Shown: piece by piece, positions 30,101 through 40,375 of the stretch
How positions within the stretch are numbered: position 1 is the first letter of the stretch
Layout: each line of letters starts with the position of its first letter
Assembly (NCBI RefSeq): GCF_003052605.1
Contig: NZ_QASO01000049.1
Span: 1 to 64,000 of the forward strand
DNA length: 64,000 nucleotides
From: Ectopseudomonas oleovorans
Lineage (GTDB): Bacteria; Pseudomonadota; Gammaproteobacteria; Pseudomonadales; Pseudomonadaceae
Direction: 5' to 3'
Translations under genes and position numbers: made by a program
Notes under the pieces: generated by a model
Seen by the model: the letters and a program-made list of their open reading frames with translations, nothing else
Told to the model about the DNA's origin: nothing
The model's database searches: none

Positions 30101-31411
30101 ATGACTGCTCCAATCGCCATTCGCCGACTCAATGCCGCTGACCAGGATTTCGCCCGACACCTGGATCATCTGCTGAGCTGGGAGAGCGTGTCCGACGATG
30201 GCGTCAACCAGCGCGTGCTGGAAATCATCCAGGCCGTGCGCGAGTGTGGCGACGCTGCTCTTGTCGAATACACCCAGCGTTTCGATGGCCTGCAGGTCGC
30301 CTCCATGGCCGACCTGATTCTGCCGCGCGAGCGCCTGGAACTGGCCCTGACCCGAATCAGTGCCGAGCAGCGCCAGGCGCTGGAAGTGGCTGCCGAGCGG
30401 GTGCGCAGCTACCACGAGAAGCAGAAGCAGGACTCCTGGCGCTACACCGAAACCGACGGCACCGTGCTGGGGCAGAAGGTCACCCCGCTGGATCGCGCCG
30501 GCCTGTACGTGCCGGGCGGCAAGGCGTCCTACCCGTCCTCGGTGCTGATGAACGCCATTCCGGCCAAGGTCGCCGGTGTGCCGGAAGTGGTAATGGTGGT
30601 GCCGACCCCGCGCGGTGAGATCAACGAGATCGTTCTCGCTGCTGCCGCCATCGCCGGTGTCGATCGTGTGTTCACCATCGGTGGCGCCCAGGCCGTGGCC
30701 GCGCTGGCCTATGGCACCGAGAGCGTGCCGCCAGTCGATAAAATCGTAGGACCTGGCAACATCTACGTGGCCACCGCCAAGCGTCATGTGTTCGGCAAGG
30801 TCGGCATCGACATGATCGCCGGCCCCTCCGAGATTCTTGTGGTCTGTGACGGCCAGACCGATCCGGACTGGATCGCCATGGACCTGTTCTCCCAGGCCGA
30901 GCACGACGAAGATGCTCAGTCGATCCTGGTCAGCCCGGATGCCGCCTTCCTCGGCCGCGTCGCCGAGAGCATCGCCAAGTTGCTGCCGACCATGGAGCGT
31001 GCCGAGATCATCCGCACCTCGCTGGAAGGCCGTGGCGCGCTGATCCAGGTGGCCGACATGGCGCAGGCCATCGAGGTGGCCAACCACATCGCGCCGGAGC
31101 ACCTGGAGCTGTCGGTCGCCGATCCGGAAGCCTGGCTGCCCGAGATTCGCCACGCCGGTGCGATCTTCATGGGCCGCTACACAGCAGAAGCCCTGGGCGA
31201 CTACGTGGCAGGCCCGAATCACGTGCTGCCCACTTCCGGCACCGCGCGGTTCTCCTCGCCGCTGGGGGTGTACGACTTCCAGAAGCGCTCGTCGATCATC
31301 TTCTGCTCGCCGGATGGCGCGTCGGAGCTGGGCAAGAGCGCCTCGGTGCTGGCCCGTGGCGAATCGCTGACCGCGCATGCGCGTAGCGCCGAGTACCGTA
31401 TCAAGCCATAG
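30101..31411 (+). CDS. hisD: Histidinol dehydrogenase
   Basis: This 436-residue zinc enzyme oxidises L-histidinol twice with NAD to give histidine. The signature [31 protein letters not shown] carries ligand and catalytic residues. The C-terminal [21 protein letters not shown] block is also typical. It lies between hisG and hisC, giving three histidine genes together although the pathway is otherwise dispersed in Pseudomonas. Confidence 0.97.
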   Translation: MTAPIAIRRLNAADQDFARHLDHLLSWESVSDDGVNQRVLEIIQAVRECGDAALVEYTQRFDGLQVASMADLILPRERLELALTRISAEQRQALEVAAERVRSYHEKQKQDSWRYTETDGTVLGQKVTPLDRAGLYVPGGKASYPSSVLMNAIPAKVAGVPEVVMVVPTPRGEINEIVLAAAAIAGVDRVFTIGGAQAVAALAYGTESVPPVDKIVGPGNIYVATAKRHVFGKVGIDMIAGPSEILVVCDGQTDPDWIAMDLFSQAEHDEDAQSILVSPDAAFLGRVAESIAKLLPTMERAEIIRTSLEGRGALIQVADMAQAIEVANHIAPEHLELSVADPEAWLPEIRHAGAIFMGRYTAEALGDYVAGPNHVLPTSGTARFSSPLGVYDFQKRSSIIFCSPDGASELGKSASVLARGESLTAHARSAEYRIKP

Positions 31412-31424
31412 GCCAGTCCGAACC

Positions 31425-31486
31425 TGTAGGAGCCAGCTCGCTGGCGAGCCGTGCCTGAAAGTATCGCCGGCAAGCCGGCTCCTACA
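31425..31486. repeat. REP doublet (TGTAGGAGCC...GGCTCCTACA)
   Basis: Two short stem-loops (agccagctcgctggc and gccggcaagccggc) are framed by tgtaggagcc and its complement ggctcctaca. This is the classical Pseudomonas REP arrangement. It fills most of the hisD-hisC gap. Confidence 0.8.
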
Positions 31487-31523
31487 TCAAACAGATCGAA
31501 CCATTTCGAGGAGAGAAGGGCAG

Positions 31524-32576
31524 ATGAGCAAATTCTGGAGCCCCTTTGTCAAAGACCTGGTGCCCTATGTGCCAGGTGAGCAGCCCAAGCTGAGCAAGCT
31601 GGTCAAGCTCAATACCAACGAGAACCCTTATGGTCCTTCGCCCAAGGCCATTGCGGCGATGCAGGCCGAGGTCAACGACAACCTGCGCCTGTACCCGGAC
31701 CCCAACAGCGATCGCCTGAAGCAGGCAGTGGCTGACTACTATGGCGTGCAGACCAACCAGGTGTTCGTCGGCAACGGCTCTGACGAGGTGCTGGCGCATG
31801 CGTTCCATGGCCTGTTCAAGCATGACGCGCCTTTGCTGTTCCCGGATATCAGTTACAGCTTCTATCCGGTTTATTGCGGCCTGTACGGTATAGAGCAGCA
31901 GCAGGTGCCGCTGGACGAGCAGTTTCAGATCCGCGTGGAGGATTATGCTCGGCCCAATGGCGGCATCATCTTCCCCAACCCCAATGCGCCGACCGGCTGT
32001 CTGCTGCCGCTCGAGGCCATCGAGCGCCTGCTGCAGAACAGCCCGGACAGCGTGGTGCTGGTAGACGAGGCGTATATCGACTTCGGCGGCCAGACGGCCA
32101 TCGCTCTGGTCGACAAGTATCCGAACCTGCTGGTCACCCAGACCCTGTCCAAGTCGCGCTCTCTGGCGGGCTTGCGCGTAGGCATCGCGGTCGGTCATCC
32201 GGATCTGATCGAGGCGCTGGAACGGATCAAGAACAGCTTCAACTCCTATCCGCTCGATCGCATGGCCATCGCGGGTGCTGCGGCGGCGTTCGAGGATCGC
32301 GCTTATTTCGAGAAAACCTGCCAGCAGGTGATCGACAGTCGTGAGGTAGTTGTCGCCGGTCTACAGGGGCTGGGCTTCGAGGTGCTGCCTTCGGCGGCGA
32401 ACTTCGTCTTCGCCCGTCATCCGGACAAGGATGCCGCGACTCTGGCAGCCGGGCTGCGTGAGCAGGGGGTGATCGTGCGTCACTTCAAGCAACAGCGCAT
32501 CGCCCAGTTCCTGCGTATCAGCATTGGTACGCCGGAGCAGAATCAGGCGCTGCTGGACGTGTTGCGGGGGCTCTGA
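31524..32576 (+). CDS. hisC: Histidinol-phosphate aminotransferase
   Basis: This 350-residue PLP-dependent class I/II aminotransferase converts imidazole acetol phosphate to histidinol phosphate. The substrate motif [12 protein letters not shown] and the PLP-lysine motif [18 protein letters not shown] are clear. ATG 31524 has a GAGAGAAGG ribosome-binding site. Pseudomonads usually carry two hisC copies; this is the one linked to hisGD. Confidence 0.96.
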   Translation: MSKFWSPFVKDLVPYVPGEQPKLSKLVKLNTNENPYGPSPKAIAAMQAEVNDNLRLYPDPNSDRLKQAVADYYGVQTNQVFVGNGSDEVLAHAFHGLFKHDAPLLFPDISYSFYPVYCGLYGIEQQQVPLDEQFQIRVEDYARPNGGIIFPNPNAPTGCLLPLEAIERLLQNSPDSVVLVDEAYIDFGGQTAIALVDKYPNLLVTQTLSKSRSLAGLRVGIAVGHPDLIEALERIKNSFNSYPLDRMAIAGAAAAFEDRAYFEKTCQQVIDSREVVVAGLQGLGFEVLPSAANFVFARHPDKDAATLAAGLREQGVIVRHFKQQRIAQFLRISIGTPEQNQALLDVLRGL

Positions 32577-32625
32577 AGGCGCCCGACTGTTAGCTGCAGT
32601 GCACGAAAAAGCCGGCGTGATGCCT

Positions 32626-32676
32626 AGGGTCTGTTGCCGTTTCGACGCGGCCGTGCGCGAAACGGCAACAGACCCT
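32626..32676. repeat. Palindromic repeat, AGGGTCTGTT family, copy 2
   Basis: A perfect 19-bp stem, agggtctgttgccgtttcg (32626-32644) against its complement at 32658-32676, has a 13-nt loop. It lies in the 324-bp gene-free stretch between hisC and algW and could terminate or stabilise hisC mRNA. Confidence 0.75.
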
Positions 32677-32705
32677 GATGTCGATCAGATAAGGTTTTTG
32701 GCTTT

Positions 32706-32778
32706 TGTAGGGTGGCCCGGGCGGCGCTCCGCTTCAGTCCTCCAACGGCGGCCAATGTGGGCTGAAGCCCACCCTGCA
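32706..32778. repeat. TGTAGGGTGG...CCACCCTGCA intergenic repeat
   Basis: The outer arms tgtagggtgg and ccaccctgca enclose a smaller gtgggc-tgaa-gcccac hairpin (32757-32772). It occupies the hisC-algW gap together with the copy at 32626 and the short motif at 32851-32872. No gene is visible in this 324-bp stretch. Confidence 0.65.
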
Positions 32779-32900
32779 AATCGAACCGCCGGGCAACAGT
32801 TAAATTCGTTCCTATACGATTGCAGCGCCCGTAAACCAAGCGTTTAGGCACTTAACTGACTGGCACTAGGCGTGATGCCGACTATTTCGTTGCGTAGAAC

Positions 32901-34043
<1,143 letters not shown>

Positions 34044-34153
34044 CGAGACAATCCTGAGGGTTGCGGGGGCCAAATCCGGCCCTTAAGGTGGCGCATTATA
34101 GTGAGGCGCTCGCCAATTAGGCAGCGGCCCGCAACAGCTTGTGAGGAATCTTC

Positions 34154-34912
34154 ATGGCCATTGCCCTGACCACGCTCGTGGAAGAAGCTGACGCTTTTCT
34201 TAATGCGTCGCGAATCAGTGATTACTGCCCCAATGGCCTGCAGGTCGAGGGGCGCCCGCAGGTCAGCCGTATCGTCAGCGGCGTTACCGCGAGCCAGACA
34301 TTGATCGAGGCCGCCATCGACGCCAAGGCCGATGTGCTGCTGGTGCATCACGGCTACTTCTGGAAGGGCGAAAACCCCTGCGTCACCGGCATGAAGCAGC
34401 GTCGCCTGAAAGCGCTGCTGGCGCACGACATCAGCCTGCTGGCCTATCACCTGCCGCTGGATGTGCACCCCGAGGTGGGCAACAACGTGCAGCTTGCACG
34501 TCAACTCGGCATCGTCGTCGAAGGCCCGCTGGAGCCGGAAAACCCGCGTACCGTTGGCCTTGTCGGCTCACTGGCCGAGCCGATGAGCGCCGCCGATTTT
34601 GCCCGGCACATCCAGCAGGTGCTCGGGCGCGAGCCGCTGCTGGTTGCGGGCGACGGGCTGATCCGCCGCGTTGGCTGGTGCACGGGCGGCGGCCAGGGCT
34701 ATATCGACCAGGCGATTGCCGCCGGGGTCGACCTGTACCTGACCGGCGAAGCCTCCGAGCAGACCTTCCACAGCGCGCGTGAGAATGGCGTGAGCTTCAT
34801 CGCTGCCGGTCATCACGCCACCGAGCGCTACGGCGTGCAAGCGCTGGGTGAGTATCTGGCACGGCGTTTCGCCCTCGAACACCTGTTCATCGACTGCCCG
34901 AATCCGATCTGA
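34154..34912 (+). CDS. Nif3-like dinuclear metal-centre protein (YbgI family)
   Basis: This 252-residue protein of the Nif3/YbgI family is often labelled GTP cyclohydrolase I type 2-like. Metal-ligand motifs are visible: LLVHHGYFWKG, YHLPLDVHPEVGNN and FIAAGHHATERYGV. The cellular function is not settled; E. coli YbgI is linked to membrane or DNA-damage phenotypes in some reports. It is divergent from algW, with 110 bp between them. The full-length fold is present. Confidence 0.9.
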   Translation: MAIALTTLVEEADAFLNASRISDYCPNGLQVEGRPQVSRIVSGVTASQTLIEAAIDAKADVLLVHHGYFWKGENPCVTGMKQRRLKALLAHDISLLAYHLPLDVHPEVGNNVQLARQLGIVVEGPLEPENPRTVGLVGSLAEPMSAADFARHIQQVLGREPLLVAGDGLIRRVGWCTGGGQGYIDQAIAAGVDLYLTGEASEQTFHSARENGVSFIAAGHHATERYGVQALGEYLARRFALEHLFIDCPNPI

Positions 34913-34943
34913 GCGCAGCGCATTTGGCGCTGAGCAGATTGCT

Positions 34944-35774
34944 CTAGGGCGAGCTACAAGTCGGCGTCATGCCACGCCGTGCGCGCCATGCATCCGTCCA
35001 ACCGTTGTAGTGATCGAGGCCGGCAAGCTGCTCGATCTCGATGCACGATGAGTCGCCCAGGTATTGCTGCCAGCGCTCGGCCAGATTGGCCGGAACGTTG
35101 CGGTCCTGCATGCCGACCAAATGGCGCTGCGGCAGCTTTTGCAGGCGTTGCCTGTAATCGAGTGGCTCAAGTGAGCCGTGCAAGGGGCTGAATCGCTGTT
35201 GAGCCGCCCAGAGTCTTGGCGAAAGGTTGCCAGCCAGGCTTTGCACCGCCGATACGTCATCGCGCCGTGCGGCCAGTAGCAAGGCCAGCGCGGCGCCGCC
35301 AGAGTAGCCGATCAACTCCAACTGCTCGCTGCCGTATCGTTGTTTGAGCATGTCGAGCGCTTGATCGAGTGCGACGAGGACCTCGGGGGAGAAGCGCGCA
35401 TCCGTCCATAATCCGATATGGCAACTTGCATTGCGGACGTACTGGCAGGGGCGCGCCAGCCAGGCGGCAGGTTGCGGGTCGCTGAGGGCCAGTAAAGCGA
35501 ACCAGTCACCGCTGGGCGTGGGGTCGAGGCTGGGCTGGCCAGGGGTGATCCAGGCGCGACCATCGCCTTCGATGTAGACCCTTAAATGGGGACTGGCCTT
35601 GGGGTTGCGAGCCACCGCGGCCAGCAGCGGGAAGGGCTGGCTGTCTAGCACGAGTAGCTGGTGTCTGACCGAAAGTTGTTCTTCCAGGCGTTGTTTGGCT
35701 GGCGCGGCGCAACCGGCCATTGTGAGTATGAGCGACAGCGTCATGAGCGGGTAAAGTCTGCTAGTTGTTTTCAT
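34944..35774 (-). CDS. Putative lipoprotein with alpha/beta-hydrolase fold
   Basis: This 276-residue protein has a lipoprotein signal peptide (SLILTMAGC, lipid cysteine about residue 22) and an alpha/beta-hydrolase nucleophile elbow GYSGGAALAL. A late histidine in LAGLDHYNGW could complete the triad. I do not recognise a characterised family or substrate. It lies downstream of the autotransporter on the same strand, but the strong hairpin at 35812 separates the two, so it probably has its own promoter. Envelope location is inferred from the lipobox. Confidence 0.75.
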   Translation of the reverse strand: MKTTSRLYPLMTLSLILTMAGCAAPAKQRLEEQLSVRHQLLVLDSQPFPLLAAVARNPKASPHLRVYIEGDGRAWITPGQPSLDPTPSGDWFALLALSDPQPAAWLARPCQYVRNASCHIGLWTDARFSPEVLVALDQALDMLKQRYGSEQLELIGYSGGAALALLLAARRDDVSAVQSLAGNLSPRLWAAQQRFSPLHGSLEPLDYRQRLQKLPQRHLVGMQDRNVPANLAERWQQYLGDSSCIEIEQLAGLDHYNGWTDAWRARRGMTPTCSSP

Positions 35775-35811
35775 GGCTGCTCGTCATTCGAGAAAATCTT
35801 CATGCAAAAGC

Positions 35812-35837
35812 GAACGCCCGGCTCAGGCCGGGCGTTC
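35812..35837 (-). terminator. Intrinsic terminator of the autotransporter gene
   Basis: A perfect 10-bp stem (gaacgcccgg/ccgggcgttc) has a 6-nt loop and is followed on the minus strand by GCTTTTGC. It starts 26 bp after the autotransporter stop codon. Confidence 0.8.
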
Positions 35838-35862
35838 GGGTACAGCGGACAGGCTGGGCGGC

Positions 35863-38800
35863 TTAGAAGTCGTAGCGCACCTTGGCCTGGAACACGTCGG
35901 CATCGAAGTCCGACTTGCCGATGCGATCATAGCTGCCGCCCAGGGTTAATGCCCCGATACGGTAGTTCAGAGCGATACCTGCCTCGTAGCTATCGCGCGA
36001 GGGCTTGGCGCCACTGGTCACGAAGGGCGTACCGCCCAGTACGTAGGAGGAGGTGCTGCGTGCCTGGTCGGCGGCGAAATCATGATAGGCCATCAGGCGC
36101 AGTTCCGGCTCCAGGGAGCCCTGACCGACGCGAATCTGGCTTGCCAGGCGAGCGCCTGCTCCCAGTTCGATGACTTCGTAACGCTGATCTTCCGTACGCA
36201 GGGCGGCGGACGAGCCCTTCTCCCGGTAGCCATCGATGTCGACGCGACTGTAGCGGCCGGCGACGCGTGGCTCCAGAGTGATGTTGCCTGCGTGCAGGCC
36301 GTAACCGGCCGTGACATTCAGACCAAGCAGCGAGCTGTCGTAGTTGCCTTTGGCCTGAGTGCCGGCGATGTAGCGTTTGCTGCTGTTGTCGTTGATGCCG
36401 TAGCTCAGGCTGGCATCGACGAACAGATTACCCTGCTCGAAGCCCGAATACAGGGTCAGCAACTGGCTGTCGACATCGGTCTTGTTACCAGTGTCGCTTT
36501 TCACGTCGGTGCGTAGGTTGCTGTACGCGACGCCGAGGGTCAGGTTGTCGCTCAGCTTGCCGTCGATACCAATGGAAATCCCCTTGCTGTCCGCATCGTA
36601 GCCGGCGATGCCGTCGCGACGGCCCTGGTCGGCGCTGCTGCTCAGCCCCTGCACCCAGACGCCAGCCTGGCTGAACGACGAGCCCGAGGAGCCGCCGCGC
36701 AGGGACGAGGTGCGGGAGCCGACCGCGCTGCTGGTCAGGCCCTGAGCGCCAGTGGCTGCCTGGCTGGCAGCACCATCGACTTGCGGGGTGAGTTGCTGGG
36801 CAAGTTTGGCCAGCTCGGCTTCACCGGCATTGGCGAAGGCCTGGGCGACGGCATCGTTGCTGTCGATGTTGCCCTGCTTCAACACGCCGCTATAGAACGG
36901 CGCGAAAGCGGCCTGGGCGTTACCGCTGGCACCGGCACCAGCAAGGATGTCCTCGGCCTGACTTGCGGCCTTGCCGCTGACGGTGGCCACTATCTGATTG
37001 TCGCCCACATTGAATTGATCGACATTGAGCAGCGCGGAGCTGCTGCTGACCTGCAGGCCCTGGTTGTCGATGGCTTCTGCGGCGAGCAGCAGATATTGCT
37101 TGCCGTCGGCGCTGAAGTCGCTGCCTACCGGTGTCAGCAGAAGCCGGCTGCCGTTGGCGAAGTAGGCGGTGCCGTTGACATCGAGAATTGCCTGGTTGGC
37201 GTTGGTGGCCTGGCTCAGGCTCAGCTCCACAGTGGCGCCAGTATTGACTTCCAGTTCACCGTTGAGCGTGGTGTGCGGACGTAGCAGAACCAGGTGGCCG
37301 GCTGTACCGTTGGGGCTGTCGCTGCTGTTGTACAGGTCGACCCAGCCCTTGCCTGCTTCACCGGTGCTAGGTGCGACCGTGCTGATGCTGTCGCCATCGA
37401 AGATACCCTTGCCGGTTACATCCAGCTTGAAAATACCCGCCAGGTTGCCGCCTATGGTGCCGCCGGCCAGCTCGACGCTGACCTGATTGCCGCTGCCGCC
37501 TTGAACGGCGTACTGGCCGCCCTGGAGCAGGCCGGCGCTTTGGGTTACGTGCACCGGTGCGACGCTGTTGTCGCCGATCCAGATGCCGAAATCGTCACCT
37601 TTGATCGTACCGCTGTTGTGGATACCGCCGGCGATGCTGGCTTGTTCCAGGCGGATGGCGCGAGCGTCATTGCCGATGGCGATGATCGAGCCACTGTTGT
37701 TCAGGCTACCGCTGGCTTCGACGCGGTCGAGATAGAGGCCATGGCTGCGCTCGCTGGCGCTCACGGCAATGGTGCCGCTGTTGGTGATCGATTGCACCGT
37801 GGCGGGTTTAACGCCCGATAGGTCGAGACCGAAAGCGATCTTGCCGTCTGCCTCAATCTTTCCGGTGTTGACGATGTCGGCCTCGGCCAGATCGCTATTG
37901 AGGATCTGGATACCCGCAACCTTGTTGCCGGATACCTTGATCGAACCGTCGTTGCGCACTTCGCCATCGGCATCGGAGCCGAACAGCAGGATGCCTCGGG
38001 TATCAGCCTCGCTGCTCGCAGTGACAGCGGCATTGCTGGTGTTGGTGACGGTGATGCTGCCTTCGTTGGTCAGACCGTCGACATTGCTGTTGAACAGCTC
38101 TATGCCAATGGCTTCATCGCCGCTCTGCACATCGATGCTGCCGAGATTGACCAGGCTGCCCTCGATATCGCTATCGTCGATCTGAATGCCGACGGCTTCG
38201 CCGGCAGGAGCGGAAGCGCTGATGGTGCCTGTGTTGCTCAGGCTGGCCAGCTCGCTATCGTCGACCTTGATACCTGTCGCATCACTGCCTGCCTGGGTGG
38301 TCGCTGTAATGTCGCCCGAGTTGCTGACCGCGCCCGCAGTGACGTCCTCCAGCCAGATACCCAGAGCCTCGGTAAGGGCGGTAGCCTTTATGCTGCCTGC
38401 ATTGAGCAGCGATTGGATGCTGACCTGAGAAATATCGTATCCGCGCGCTTCTTCACCGCTGACTTCGATGCTGCCGGTGGCGCTATTGATGATGTCCGCT
38501 TCGGCCAGGTCGCTGTCGAGAATCTGGATACCGGTGGCGTCCGCTTCATCGTTGCCATTGACCTTGATCTGGCCATTGTTGCGCACATGACCGTCGATAT
38601 TGGCGTACTGGACGAAGATGCCGGAGGGGTTGCCTTCGGTGATGGCGTCGTTGACGTCGATACCGTCGGTGATGGTAATGCTGCCGTCGTTGACCAGCCC
38701 GCCCTCGATATCCGCGTATTCGATGGTCATGCCCTGAGCCATCAGGCCGGACGCGTTCAGGCTGCCCTTGTTGATGACTTGGCCGTCGATCTGTACCGCG

Positions 38801-39102
38801 TCGCCCCAGCCGTCGCCGCTGATATCCAGCGCGCTGGCGTAGTTGCCGACCTCTGCCTGCGGGCCGGTCACGGTAATCTGCGCATCGAGGATCAAATCCC
38901 CCTGCAGATCGGTGCCGTCAGCCAGTTCCACGGCATCTTCTTCAGTCGTTAGGTTGCCGGTAATGGTCAGGGATTCGGTAAAGGTTTTACCTTCGAACTC
39001 TATTGGGCCGTTGCTGACGTCATAAATGACCGCATGTGCCTGCAGGCTGCTGGTGGCGATGGCCAGTGCCAGCAGAGACTTTGCGAGGTTCGGGTAAGGC
39101 AT
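35863..39102 (-). CDS. Autotransporter (type Va secretion) outer-membrane protein
   Basis: This 1079-residue protein has a signal peptide (LLALAIATSSLQAHA), then a long passenger of degenerate beta-helix-type repeats (xxNSGTIxxx, GSLVNDGSITI, GIQILDSDLAEADI) to about residue 750. A C-terminal 12-strand beta-barrel domain follows (from GVWVQGLSSSADQGRRDGIAGYDAD to the end). The last residue is Phe, the BAM targeting signal (KVRYDF). Passenger repeats of about 25 residues vary on NxGxI. No protease, lipase or adhesin catalytic motif is evident, so an adhesin or surface role is only a guess. Confidence 0.88.
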   Translation of the reverse strand: MPYPNLAKSLLALAIATSSLQAHAVIYDVSNGPIEFEGKTFTESLTITGNLTTEEDAVELADGTDLQGDLILDAQITVTGPQAEVGNYASALDISGDGWGDAVQIDGQVINKGSLNASGLMAQGMTIEYADIEGGLVNDGSITITDGIDVNDAITEGNPSGIFVQYANIDGHVRNNGQIKVNGNDEADATGIQILDSDLAEADIINSATGSIEVSGEEARGYDISQVSIQSLLNAGSIKATALTEALGIWLEDVTAGAVSNSGDITATTQAGSDATGIKVDDSELASLSNTGTISASAPAGEAVGIQIDDSDIEGSLVNLGSIDVQSGDEAIGIELFNSNVDGLTNEGSITVTNTSNAAVTASSEADTRGILLFGSDADGEVRNDGSIKVSGNKVAGIQILNSDLAEADIVNTGKIEADGKIAFGLDLSGVKPATVQSITNSGTIAVSASERSHGLYLDRVEASGSLNNSGSIIAIGNDARAIRLEQASIAGGIHNSGTIKGDDFGIWIGDNSVAPVHVTQSAGLLQGGQYAVQGGSGNQVSVELAGGTIGGNLAGIFKLDVTGKGIFDGDSISTVAPSTGEAGKGWVDLYNSSDSPNGTAGHLVLLRPHTTLNGELEVNTGATVELSLSQATNANQAILDVNGTAYFANGSRLLLTPVGSDFSADGKQYLLLAAEAIDNQGLQVSSSSALLNVDQFNVGDNQIVATVSGKAASQAEDILAGAGASGNAQAAFAPFYSGVLKQGNIDSNDAVAQAFANAGEAELAKLAQQLTPQVDGAASQAATGAQGLTSSAVGSRTSSLRGGSSGSSFSQAGVWVQGLSSSADQGRRDGIAGYDADSKGISIGIDGKLSDNLTLGVAYSNLRTDVKSDTGNKTDVDSQLLTLYSGFEQGNLFVDASLSYGINDNSSKRYIAGTQAKGNYDSSLLGLNVTAGYGLHAGNITLEPRVAGRYSRVDIDGYREKGSSAALRTEDQRYEVIELGAGARLASQIRVGQGSLEPELRLMAYHDFAADQARSTSSYVLGGTPFVTSGAKPSRDSYEAGIALNYRIGALTLGGSYDRIGKSDFDADVFQAKVRYDF

Positions 39103-39445
39103 TGGGAGCTCTCCTTGAGCAGCATATAGTCAATAGCCGCAGTCTGGCGGCGGACGGATGGTAATAAGGATGATAGCTATAAGCCACCCTTGAGGTCATG
39201 CCTTTTGAGATGCGCGGGAGAATATAAGGTGCTTGAGTCGGACAAGGTCGCAGGCACTCAACGCTCGTGCTGCGGCTTAGGGGCAAGTGCTGCGAAATTT
39301 AGGCGAGAGCCTCTGAGAGGCCTTTTTCGGATATAAAACTAGATCGTTTCGATCTAACTGGCGCCCTGAGTATAAGCAGGTGCTGTGGTAGAGTGCGCGC
39401 TCGTCCACGGCCCGCCGGCCCCATAACAGCAAACCGTGAGTAGCC
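39103..39445. other. Divergent intergenic region, autotransporter/cysD
   Basis: This 343-bp stretch has no gene. It should hold the autotransporter promoter on the minus strand and the cysD promoter on the plus strand. A weak 5-bp gcctc/gaggc hairpin followed by cttttt (39309-39327) and a small agatcg-ttt-cgatct hairpin (39341-39355) are visible. It is more AT-rich than its neighbours around 39160-39240 and 39320-39350. Confidence 0.5.
39389..39394 (+). promoter_or_regulatory. Candidate -10 element of cysD
   Basis: TAGAGT lies 52 bp before cysD. The hexamer 17 bp upstream is CTGAGT, a poor -35, as would suit an activator-dependent promoter such as one controlled by CysB. Weak evidence. Confidence 0.3.
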
Positions 39446-40363
39446 ATGCTCGACAAATTGACCCATCTGAAGCAGCTGGAGGCGGAAAGCATCCACATCA
39501 TTCGTGAAGTGGCCGCCGAATTCGACAACCCGGTGATGCTCTATTCCATCGGCAAGGACTCCGCCGTGATGCTGCATCTGGCGCGCAAGGCCTTCTTCCC
39601 TGGCAAGCTGCCGTTCCCGGTGCTGCACGTCGATACCCGCTGGAAGTTCCAGGAGATGTATCGCTTCCGCGAGAAGATGGTCAGTGAGTATGGCCTGGAG
39701 TTGCTGACCCACATCAACCCCGACGGTGTGGCGCAGGACATGAACCCCTTCACCTACGGCAGTGCCAAGCACACCGACGTGATGAAGACCGAAGGTCTCA
39801 AACAGGCACTGGACAAGTACGGCTTCGATGCCGCCTTCGGTGGTGCCCGTCGTGATGAAGAAAAATCCCGCGCCAAGGAGCGCGTGTATTCCTTCCGTGA
39901 CAGCAAGCACCGGTGGGATCCGAAGAACCAGCGTCCCGAGCTGTGGAGCGTGTACAACGGCAAGGTGAAGAAGGGCGAGTCGATCCGCGTCTTCCCGCTG
40001 TCGAACTGGACCGAGCTGGATATCTGGCAATACATCTATCTGGAGCAGATCCCGATCGTGCCGCTGTACTTCGCTGCCGAGCGCGAAGTCATCGAGAAGA
40101 ACGGCACGCTGATCATGATCGACGACGAGCGCATCCTCGAGCACCTGTCCGATGAAGAGAAGGCGCGCATCACCAAGAAGATGGTGCGTTTCCGTACCCT
40201 TGGCTGCTACCCGTTGACCGGCGCGGTGGAGTCCACCGCGACCACGCTGCCGGAAATCATCCAGGAAATGCTCCTGACCAAGACCAGCGAACGGCAAGGG
40301 CGGGTCATCGATCACGACGCCGCCGGTTCGATGGAAGAGAAAAAACGCCAGGGCTACTTCTAA
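39446..40363 (+). CDS. cysD: Sulfate adenylyltransferase subunit 2
   Basis: This 305-residue PP-loop ATP sulfurylase subunit makes adenosine 5'-phosphosulfate from sulfate and ATP with the GTPase CysN. The PP-loop [17 protein letters not shown] is clear, followed by [15 protein letters not shown] and the C-terminal [15 protein letters not shown]. It lies 12 bp upstream of the fused cysNC. It serves assimilatory sulfate reduction to cysteine, so CysB control is expected but not demonstrated here. Confidence 0.97.
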   Translation: MLDKLTHLKQLEAESIHIIREVAAEFDNPVMLYSIGKDSAVMLHLARKAFFPGKLPFPVLHVDTRWKFQEMYRFREKMVSEYGLELLTHINPDGVAQDMNPFTYGSAKHTDVMKTEGLKQALDKYGFDAAFGGARRDEEKSRAKERVYSFRDSKHRWDPKNQRPELWSVYNGKVKKGESIRVFPLSNWTELDIWQYIYLEQIPIVPLYFAAEREVIEKNGTLIMIDDERILEHLSDEEKARITKKMVRFRTLGCYPLTGAVESTATTLPEIIQEMLLTKTSERQGRVIDHDAAGSMEEKKRQGYF

Positions 40364-40375
40364 GGATTCCTCATC

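Noticed and set aside
39309-39327. A leader terminator or riboswitch upstream of cysD
   Set aside because: The stem is only 5 bp and no alternative fold or conserved motif is visible; described only as a weak hairpin.
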